A DNA stretch of 64,000 bases, taken from Filosporella fistucella. Lineage: Eukaryota; Ascomycota; Leotiomycetes; Helotiales. The notes beneath the pieces are model-generated. The model ran no database searches. It was not told the DNA's origin and saw only the letters and a program-made list of their open reading frames with translations. This document shows, piece after piece, positions 56,330-64,000 of this stretch (the stretch's first letter is position 1; each line of letters begins with the position of its first letter). The stretch covers positions 2,604,001 to 2,668,000 of the forward strand of contig JAQJZZ010000008.1 in assembly GCA_030077755.1 (NCBI GenBank), in the 5' to 3' direction. Made by a program: the position numbers and the translations under genes.

Positions 56330-56768
56330 GGCACCTATTTGTTAACACCGTTGCGCTATTTGACGAATACCTTTAAGACGGACTTTGGTGTATAACTCCG
56401 GCTTTTAAACAGGCATTGGCATGTATGCTGAGGTGGGAAATTAAATTTGGATTGCTAGCAAAGCTGCCGTTTTCAGCAGCCGTCCAGACGACATCATATA
56501 CAACCCGAACATTTGAAAATATATCTAGCGAGAGCCACATAGCTGGACCCATAAATCGACTATCCCGCTAAACTGTTAAAGGAAGTTTCATTCGCCAAGA
56601 CTGCATGTCTTACTAAAAACCCGCTTGGAAAACGATATGATTTAGGGCCTTGGCGAAACAACACTCCTTAAAAGGTTACCCGCGGTCCACATAGTTGGAT
56701 TATCCCAAGAGCTTGGTTCGACACCAAAATCCATGGGTATGTTATTGCACGCCTAGGGTATCTCAACT
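56330..56768. promoter_or_regulatory. shared divergent promoter SDR / Zn2Cys6
   Basis: The rest of the 556-bp divergent intergenic region. It contains scattered CGG/CCG triplets (for example TCCGG, CCGCGG) that could serve Zn2Cys6 binding, but no paired site could be fixed by eye. Confidence 0.4.
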
Positions 56769-58406
56769 ATGAGAGCAAAACGGAGGAACGTTTGTCAGAT
56801 CTGCCGGTCTCGAAAACTTGCAGTAGGTTCTGTCCGAAGCGCTTGGATCGGCTTGCTAATTAAATCTCAAGTGTGATGGAAAAAAGCCAGCATGTTCCCA
56901 GTGCCTACTCCGGAACATCCCCGGTTGCAATTATGAGCAAGAGTACGCTTTCGTGTATCAAGGCTCGTCCAGAATTATAAAGCGCTCTGGGATAAAAGAA
57001 GGGAATGAAGTAATCCGAGGGACCAAAGATGACCAAGAAATTTGGAACGTCAGAAGTTCCGGACTAGACTTGCTCAACGGACTAGGTGCCCACTTGGAAG
57101 CGAGGGATGAATATGAAGTCGAGGACAACATCAAGTTTATTCTCCAAAGCTACAAGCCTGTTAAAAGCCCAACCCCTGTGGAGTTCGATCCGTTCCAGAA
57201 TCAGGTTTGTGGAGCATGGATTGGTGTTTTTCCACTTATTTCTGCTACTGGGAAAAAACTGCCGTTCCTGCTGTCGGCCATCAGCACCTTGGCAACCATA
57301 TTACGATACCACAGCGCTAGACACAAATCGTACCAATTTCCGCTACTCAAAATGTATATTGATTCGCTGACACATATGGGAAAAGCGCTCGGTGAAGCGC
57401 GAGGCGTCTTTCAAATCGAACACTGCATCGCAATCATGTGTCTGGCAGTAACTCATGTAAGTTTTGACTTAAAACCTCACCGTAGTACCTGGCATTGACT
57501 AAGCTTCATGTAGATTCTGACACCAATGTCAGGATCTGGCTGGATGACACACGCGAGGGGGGTGGGAGACTTGATAGAGAATCTTAAACCGGCAATGTTT
57601 AGTAGTAGTTTATTTCATATACTCTTTGTGGGTTTTAGACCGTTATTGGTAAGTCTACACGCATGCGTCTGGAAGATTGTCTCACTGATCATTTGCTGCC
57701 TATTTCTCAGTTAATAAGTTCGATTTTGAGCCGACAAGCAACGTTTCTTGCGAAAGAGGAATGGACCACTATACCTTTCCGCGGACAGCCCGTCTCCATG
57801 ATACAGCAACTTCTCAGCCGAGGTAGTGAGCTGCCATCTTTACTTGAAAGATACGATGACACAAAAGGCCTCCTAGAAATCGCTAACTTAGTTCTGATTG
57901 AACGACTCTGCCAAGATTTCAAAGATTTCCTTGAAAGTCTCCAAGAATGGGAACTAACATCGGAATCTCACGCACAATCTCCTTTGGTGTGGTCACGCCC
58001 TAATACAACCAACACGCTACCTTCGCTTGAAAATGTTCTTTGGTTCCCAAACATTATGACAGCAAATAGCCTAACCCATAACTGGGCGTTCAAGATCATC
58101 GCTAAAACGCATCTTAGTTCCCTAGAGGATGCAATCGCTTCTTTGATAGGTCATTCCCCCCGTCGTGATTCCGCGCCTGATACAGAGAAATCAGTTGCAG
58201 ATCTTGCCGAGATGATCTGTAACAGCATTCCATACCTAATACAGCCAGATATGGGGTTACAGCACGCCGGGTCTTCTTTCTTCACTCTTCCAACGGCTAT
58301 TAGAGTATTCCAGAAGGACTCAGGTCGATATGGCGTTCAGCTATTGCGTTGTGGGCAGATAATCGATCAATTGGAGAAAATCGGGATTCACTTTATACGT
58401 TTATAG
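56769..58406 (+). CDS. Zn2Cys6 fungal transcription factor, 489 aa
   Basis: Exons 56769-56822, 56872-57456, 57514-57648, 57711-58406. The first intron splits the zinc cluster, and joining rebuilds CQICRSRKLACDGKKPACSQ then CLLRNIPGC, the six-Cys binuclear cluster at residues about 9-37, at the very N-terminus. The rest is the helical middle region of the class, with FDPFQNQVCGAWIGVFPLIS, LPFLLSAISTLATILRYHSA, IAIMCLAVTH joined to ILTPMSGSGWMTHARGVGDL, and the C-terminal FWFPNIMTANSLTHNWAFKI-type segments. About 490 aa is short to average. Its divergent partner is an SDR and the next gene downstream is a bZIP regulator, a pattern of cluster-local regulators (inference). No activation or target data. 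Confidence 0.9.
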
Positions 58407-58874
58407 AGGCCGGATTTCAAAGCCTTTTAATTGTCCATTCGCTGAATTAATATTTGTGAGACAATATTTTTGTAGTTGTATAATTATATCAGACTGTTGA
58501 ACTAATCATAGTGCCACGACCCCAATAAATGGAAAAGGAATAGGGCGCAGATCTTTGTAGAGCTCAGCTTCGCAACGGCTTGGGGAGCTGGTTCCGGGGA
58601 GCCTTAAACTACAGGCTCCGAAGCAACGATCCTGGACCTCCCAGGATCGTTCTAGCTGCGGAAGAAAAATTCTAGGAGAATATTTATGTCAAGACTTATG
58701 ACCAAGCATAGCCAAGCCACCACTATAACGTTATGCTTAACCCGAAATGTCAAAAGCGCATCCAACAAGTGTCTAGTCAAAGTTTAAGTTCTGGTCATTT
58801 CACCATTTTATATAATCCTCATCAGGCCCCCACTTTAGCTTCACCTTTGCAGATTTGACATAACGAGAAGCACA
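58407..58874. other. intergenic region with paired hairpins
   Basis: Between two tandem regulator genes; holds the palindromic segment listed next and otherwise nothing. Confidence 0.6.
58566..58651. repeat. two adjacent stem-loop palindromes
   Basis: A perfect 11-bp stem AACGATCCTGG (58625-58635) / CCAGGATCGTT (58641-58651) with loop ACCTC. Just upstream is a nested pair GCTTCG (58568-58573) / CGAAGC (58619-58624) enclosing GGAGCC (58598-58603) / GGCTCC (58614-58619). Non-coding, GC-richer than the surroundings. Confidence 0.75.
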
Positions 58875-59979
58875 ATGGCATCCCAACAAATCTCTCCTCC
58901 GCATGGCCCGGACCGTCAGCGAATTCTCAATGTGCTGGCCCAGCGGAGATACCGTAAAGAATCCATTCATATCACCTTCCCTTGTACTTACTCTGTTTAG
59001 GTCAACGTAAGCGGGAGCGGTTGCAAACTTTAGAAACGATACTTGACACCAGACTAGACGGTACCAACGCAATGCATGCTTCCCCAGGGGACGTACAGCT
59101 TCAGCACCCAATGCAGCCTCCACTTCTGAGGCCAGGCAAGCCTGGCACGCCCAATGACCCTCTCTATGGTTTATACCCAGATTTTCGAATTGGGGATTCT
59201 AACATGTCCTCCATGTGCCTTGCGCCTTATGAGTCGGCGTGTACGTCGTCAGAAAGTTCGCCAGCATATGTGAGGGATCAGTTTGGAATCAACCCCATTT
59301 TGCCTTATGGTATGTCTTGGGAATTCTAAAGTCATACCTTCTGCCATAGTTGTACTTACCGGATTGGTCTGTAGGTGGTACTGCTCAAAACCTTACATCG
59401 ACTTTTGATTCCCATTTATCAGCAGAACTTCAAGATCTTGAAACTTCTCAATTTACATTCCTATCGGAGCATGCCATTGATATTCCTACTCTCAAGACTA
59501 TGGAGGTCTCACTTCGGATTGCACATATGCTTGGACTTGCGGACGAGTTTTTAGACCTCAATGTGTTTCGGGTCCTAGACGTGACCAAAATCCCAGTCCC
59601 TTTGGCAGACTTGCCCGAAAACTTACGTCCAACAAAAGCACAGCTCTTCTTGCCACACTATCCAGTGATAGACGTTCTTCCTTGGCCATCTTTAAGGACA
59701 AAGCTCATTTGTCTTTTCAGTCAGCCTGACCAGCTTAGACCGCCAATCGCAAGAGGTTCTATGGCTATTATGCGGCTTATACACGAAATTGATGACGAGT
59801 CAGAGGGACTCCGCGTTACATTTGATACGAATGGACATGGATATGATGAGAAGAGTTGGGAAATCGGACAGGCCATTCTCAATGACTGGTGGTGGGCACT
59901 AGATTCTGAGATCATCGCTAATTCAAACCGACTGAGGTATATAAGAGGTGCCCCACAGTTACAACTTTCAACACTATAG
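58875..59979 (+). CDS. bZIP transcription factor with DUF3425-type C-terminus, 330 aa
   Basis: Exons 58875-58953, 59001-59309, 59375-59979. The first junction rebuilds the basic region RQRILNVLAQRRYRQRKRER, then LQTLETILDTRL, a short leucine zipper. This is the N-x-x-A-Q-R-R-Y-R pattern of the fungal DUF3425 bZIP group. The C-terminal domain shows KAQLFLPHYPVIDVLPWPSL then RTKLICLFSQPDQLRPP and a Trp-rich end (SWEIGQAILNDWWWALDSEI), matching DUF3425. The middle is Pro/Met/Ser-rich. The bZIP exon is split, so the basic region is invisible without splicing. It is tandem to the Zn2Cys6 gene, so two DNA-binding regulators sit side by side. Confidence 0.9.
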
Positions 59980-60639
59980 CAAGAACACCTTTGATAAAAC
60001 TATCATATCCAATTGCATTTGTTTATGGCGTTATTGGTAAAGATATCAGTTTATTGGAAGTGCAGTTCATAGGTTAGAGCTTGGGGCAAGGAAGTGCAAA
60101 ATAGCTGCAGATCTCATATGGCTTGTTAAAATTTAGTTCACAATCTAGGATTCTTCTTTCTTATCAATAACTTGAAATACAGATTGCTCGATATGACTCT
60201 TTCTCGCTAGCTTTGATTTATGCTATAGTAAGGCAGCGAAAAAGCTAGGACCTAAACTTTGACTACGCACTTATCAAATACGCCTTTCCCCTCCTGGGTT
60301 AAGTATAACGTTATAGCAGGCAAGCGGAGAGATATACGGGAAGGGTTAATCAACGATCAAGGTTTTCTAAAGCTTTCTTCCCCGTGAAGCATGATTCAAA
60401 GGACGGCGTTGACTCATACATCGACTTCTATCACCGGGACGGACCCTGCCTTGAACTAAGACCGAGAACGAAGTTGATGTGGGATACTAGTGATGTCTTT
60501 CCCTGTGGAACATAAATAACCGGTAACTCCAACGTGATATGCAAATCACTCTTACTCTGGTACACCACTTCTCTTCACCTCCTACACTGCCATCACCTCC
60601 TATCTAACTTTCCAAAGAATCCCAACAATTCACTTCATC
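59980..60639. other. intergenic region
   Basis: 660 bp with the SnoaL-like gene's promoter and leader. No ORF with support. CT-rich leader close to the ATG. Confidence 0.55.
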
Positions 60640-61104
60640 ATGGCTTCAAATCCTTCCTCGATGAACCTTAGAGAACGCATTGAGACTACAGCCCGAGCCT
60701 TTTTGTCGGCATTCGAAGACGGTGCGGCTCACAACGACGCCTCCATCATCAACCGCGACGTTACAGCAGACTGCACTCGGCACATGCTTCCCGCATCAGT
60801 GCCCCAAGCCTTTGGCCTACCGACAGGCTTCTTTTTCGGCACGACGGAGTTTCAAGAGACTTTCGCGAAGGATATAAAGGTGTTAAATTTCAAAAACAAT
60901 ATCATGGCGAACTTGGTTATTGATAGTGATGCGCGCCGGGCAGCTTTCACGTCTCTTGCAGAGGTACACGCCAAAAACGGAGAGTCATACCCCTATGAGC
61001 AAGCTTGGATTTTGTACTTCAACGAGGATGGGTCCAAAGTCAAGAAGGTGATTGAGTTCTGCGATAAGGACGTAATCTTAAAGATGGCAAATACAACTGC
61101 CTAG
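60640..61104 (+). CDS. SnoaL/NTF2-like protein, 154 aa
   Basis: Single exon, ATG at 60640. Pattern of the SnoaL-like/NTF2-like fold: RIETTARAFLSAFEDGAAH (first helix), the TRHMLPAS and LPTGFFFGTTEFQETFAKDI strand-helix pair, then beta strands AFTSLAEVHAKNGESYPYEQ, AWILYFNEDGSKVKKVIEFC and DKDVI. Length fits one domain. Members are small isomerase/cyclase/dehydratase-like proteins, often in fungal polyketide or terpenoid clusters, where they shape ring closure; no substrate can be named. It follows the two regulators in the same orientation. No signal peptide. Confidence 0.82.
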   Translation: MASNPSSMNLRERIETTARAFLSAFEDGAAHNDASIINRDVTADCTRHMLPASVPQAFGLPTGFFFGTTEFQETFAKDIKVLNFKNNIMANLVIDSDARRAAFTSLAEVHAKNGESYPYEQAWILYFNEDGSKVKKVIEFCDKDVILKMANTTA

Positions 61105-63513
61105 TGCTGGTGTGCAGCGTATAAACTTTGGAAGGAGATCATGTCGGGTCTTTGGTTAATATAAACTTGTGGCGGTTTGAATTGTTGAAGGGCGATCGGA
61201 TACTGGGTTAGATACTTCTTCTAAGAACAAATGCCACGCAATAAATAAGAAGCTATAAATAACCATAATATATCTCAAGTAAAGATTTAGATTTATTTCT
61301 CTACTCTGAGATCTACGTTCAAACTATTTAGCTTTTGCTTGAGGTCGGTGTACTTATTTTGATCGCTTGGACTAGCCTTTTAATATCAAGTTATTTCTCT
61401 CATCGAATTTAGTTCAGAGGCATTATTGCACTGATTGGCGTTACAGCAATACAAGAAAGGAGAATACGAAGATGACAAACGTAGTGTCCCACGCTTCATC
61501 AGACATCTACCTTTGCCTTGGAAACCCGTTTACCAATGCCTCGTGCTCCTTGGATTATTGCCGCTAGCGTTGAGATTTGACAATTCTCTAGGTACAGTCC
61601 TCCTTGACCCTCCAAGGTCTTTGCAGTAGCTGTCCAAACCGACATAGCTGCACCATCTTCTACACTGACGGTGTTGACTGAGGGCACAGAGGAGTGTGGG
61701 GAGGATGAAGTGGTTTTATATATCTATTTTAGTTTATATACCTAGTATAATTTATACAAATTAACTATACCACCGAGCCAATCTCTAGCAATGGGCCATT
61801 TTATATGTTCTTGAAAATGTCTATCCAAGAGATGATAAATAGTTAAAATAAGACAAGCGCTCCATCCTTCCATCAGCCAAGAGATTTCCAGTCTCTTGAG
61901 AATGACGCAGTAGTATGTGAATATGCATATCGCTTCCGGTACTTGGCTCTGAACTTAGGTTATGTATGCTTTCGGAACAGTGTTCGTCCAGGCTAGAACT
62001 TGACGACAGTGGTCGCTATTATCGAAGACTAGATATACTACAGTAAATAGCTTTGCAAGTTGTCGTAGGGCCACCGAGCATGTCTCTCCGGCGCTGGCAG
62101 CGAGATGGCTAGTGACGAAACCTTGCTGGATAAGCATTTTAAGAGGAACAAAAAGTTTATGAGTACATCAAAGCAGGTTTCGATGGGTGGATCCTAAAGC
62201 CTATTAATTTAATTTCCAGATGCTAGAGGCTATTCCCACTGCCGTTGATGATGAAGAGACGAGAAAATCTCTGCTGTATGTGAAGTCGAATTGGGAAACG
62301 AGGGCTGGTTTGAGACTGATGCGAAGTGGATCGACAAGTAACGGGTTTTCTGCCCGCAGCGAGTGTTTGTTTTCAATTTGTATGCCATTTTGTTTAAATG
62401 CGTTTCGGCTTTGGAATTTCCTTTTTCTGAGATTCCTTAAAATTCTTGAATTTAATCCTTCAGGTAGACTGGCGCCTCCTTTAGGTATACACGCCCAACA
62501 TACTGAAAGAACGGAGAGTAAGTCTTGTTTGTAGACACTGATGCAATAGGTTGATGCCACCACCGAGCGGTAGTGGTTGAGCGTTTGCGATTACATATCT
62601 TAGGATCTAGGTAGTTTATGTAATAAATTAAATTAATAAAAAAGCAAATGGATAAGATTTTATTATTATAATAATAAGATTATAAATAAGAATTAATTAA
62701 TTTATAAGAAAATATGACTTAAATATAATTAAAATAAATATTCATTACTTTTTAAGGTTATTTTTCATAATATATTAAAGAGAAATTACAGAAAACGTGA
62801 GATCCATTATTATCATAGCTAAATCCATTAAAATAGTAATAGCTATTATTACTATTATAATAGCTTGCCTTTATAAGGTTCTAGAGCAGGGTAGCTGTCT
62901 TGACGAAAGCATTAAATGTGGAATATATGTTGGGCATTCATACTTCATATTCCTCTATACAAAATGGCGCCAATAATGAATCTGTATTTGTTCTAAAAGG
63001 CTTGTGATTCAAGTTTGGTTGTCTAGATTCCACCCAGCATTAGAGAGATGGTATTCATCAGGTGAGAACGTGAATACACTAGAGATGATTCGGAGGCGTG
63101 GACAGAATGTAAGGAGTAAATAGTTGCTGAAATGAGATTGGGCAAAGTTGATATCGTGATCAAGGAGTTTGCAAATGACGATGTCAAATTTGGCTATATT
63201 CACGACACTGTGTCGATTCCTATGGGGTGAGGCAGAGACAGCCTGTAGGTTAGCGACAGCACACCAAGCGACGACGCTCTTCAGCGCCCAGTAGCCTAAT
63301 GGGTATACCTATTCCAGCTGTTAAGCTCATAAGCGAAACCCTAATGGCAGCACGAATCCGCCTGCAAAAGATTTCTTCCTCCAACCATGTTAAAACCTCA
63401 TAATTCAAGAACTGTTTATTTTGAACGACACAGAAAGAACTATGGGGCGTTGGAAAAGCTTAAGATTTCAACATTTGAATCGCCTTGCGCTGAGAGCTCG
63501 CACCTAAGTCGAC
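61105..63513. other. relic-containing, AT-rich intergenic region
   Basis: 2.4 kb. Holds the SDR relic above and a strongly AT-rich tract (about 62615-62880, runs of A/T with TTATTATAATAATAA-type stretches). Frames at 61955-62137 (minus) and 62220-62534 (plus) have no recognisable product. Confidence 0.6.
61560..61672 (-). pseudogene. relic of an SDR C-terminus (paralogue of the 55-kb SDR)
   Basis: The minus-strand frame reads VEDGAAMSVWTATAKTLEGQ then GGLYLENCQIS, nearly the same as VEQGAATSVWAATAKTLEGQ of the SDR at 55.2-56.2 kb. DNA similarity is high over about 110 bases (compare 55332-55440), then ends abruptly on both sides. No Rossmann part is found nearby. A truncated duplicate left by a local duplication or by deletion of a second SDR gene. 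Confidence 0.8.
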
Positions 63514-64000
63514 TCAATTCTCAGCTCCATGCAAAAACTGCTTAAACCAATCTACTGCAGCATTCTTCCCCCGAATCATAGCTTCCCTCTCACCAGGTTT
63601 CTTCTCATCACCCCTCGTGAAACAAGCATGCTCGACACCAGGGAAATGCTGATAATCAAATGGTATCCCGAGCTTCATTATAGTCTCAAATGCATGGCTT
63701 TTCAACTCAGCAGTAAAAGCTTGATCGATCTCTGGCGCTAAAATTTGCACAGGAACCGCAACCTCGTCGATATCTTTCTTAACAAGCAATGATGGATGGC
63801 CAAGTGAGATGCAGTCCACAAGAGGAGGCTGATGTTCTTTGGCTCCCAGTCGGAAGCTCGCCCATCCACCGTAGCAATAGCCCACAGCCCCAACTTTTTT
63901 GTATTTGCCCCGCAGCTCCTTGGCGCAAGCAAATATCTCCGGTTCACGAATTTCCCTTGAGTTTCTCTTGATGAAGCCACCAAGATCAAACTTATCAAAT
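63514..64000 (-). CDS. dienelactone hydrolase family protein, C-terminal part (cut by window edge)
   Basis: The frame is open from the stop at 63514 to the window end, about 162 residues. Seen: EIREPEIFACAKELRGKYKK, then VGAVGYCYGGWASFRLGAKE with the nucleophilic Cys in the G-x-C-x-G elbow, ISLGHPSLL, VPVQILAPEIDQAF with the likely catalytic Asp, and FPGVEHACFTRGDEKKPGER with the catalytic His, ending AAVDWFKQFLHGAEN. This is the alpha/beta hydrolase architecture of dienelactone hydrolases, which open lactones in aromatic breakdown; many fungal members have other, unproven esterase roles. The N-terminus lies outside the window. Confidence 0.9.
   Translation of the reverse strand, partial: FDKFDLGGFIKRNSREIREPEIFACAKELRGKYKKVGAVGYCYGGWASFRLGAKEHQPPLVDCISLGHPSLLVKKDIDEVAVPVQILAPEIDQAFTAELKSHAFETIMKLGIPFDYQHFPGVEHACFTRGDEKKPGEREAMIRGKNAAVDWFKQFLHGAEN

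Noticed and set aside
1..64000. CRISPR arrays, rRNA genes, prokaryotic operons and full-length transposons
   Set aside because: No direct-repeat/spacer pattern, no rRNA core motifs, no transposase or reverse-transcriptase motifs; the gene structure is eukaryotic throughout.

Overview
The window is nuclear DNA of a filamentous ascomycete, most likely a leotiomycete (Helotiales-like); the class-level placement is inference. The evidence is many short introns (about 44-125 bp) with GTATGT/GTAAGT-type donors and CTAAC/CTGAC branch sites, a tRNA-Glu with an anticodon-loop intron, and fungus-restricted families: Zn2Cys6 and DUF3425-bZIP regulators, DUF1996, an eqolisin peptidase, Vip1 and the Pex23 family. 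No search was run. All names come from motifs and remembered family features, and intron borders were placed by eye from splice signals and reading frame.

Left part (1-12 kb): a gene-poor stretch with a possible decayed GH128-like secreted protein, a 745-aa zinc-finger-like protein, tRNA-Glu(CTC), the glucosidase II beta subunit and RTF2. Centre (12-31 kb) is a dense housekeeping block: TOR kinase, an SDR, PAM16, YIP1, a Pex23-family peroxin, a TRF4-type poly(A) polymerase and a small Cys-rich protein. Several neighbours are divergent pairs sharing a short promoter (RTF2/TOR, PAM16/YIP1, peroxin/TRF4).

From 31.2 to 35.2 kb there is a gene-free region ending in three different degenerate tandem-repeat arrays that run up to the start codon of a SET-domain gene. 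Then follow an orphan gene, an F-box protein, a Ser-rich coiled-coil protein, a 69-aa protein, and a Vip1 RRM protein carrying four exact-period 37-residue metallothionein-like repeats. This fusion is the most striking coding feature.

The right part (44-64 kb) is accessory: a secreted eqolisin, a DUF1996 secreted protein, a small orphan, two decayed genes (50.6-55.1 kb) with a MITE-like palindrome between them, then an SDR divergent from a Zn2Cys6 regulator, a bZIP/DUF3425 regulator, a SnoaL-like protein, a relic of a second SDR, an AT-rich tract and a dienelactone hydrolase cut by the window edge. The SDR-regulator-regulator-SnoaL block could be the core or edge of a small metabolic gene cluster, but no backbone enzyme is visible here.
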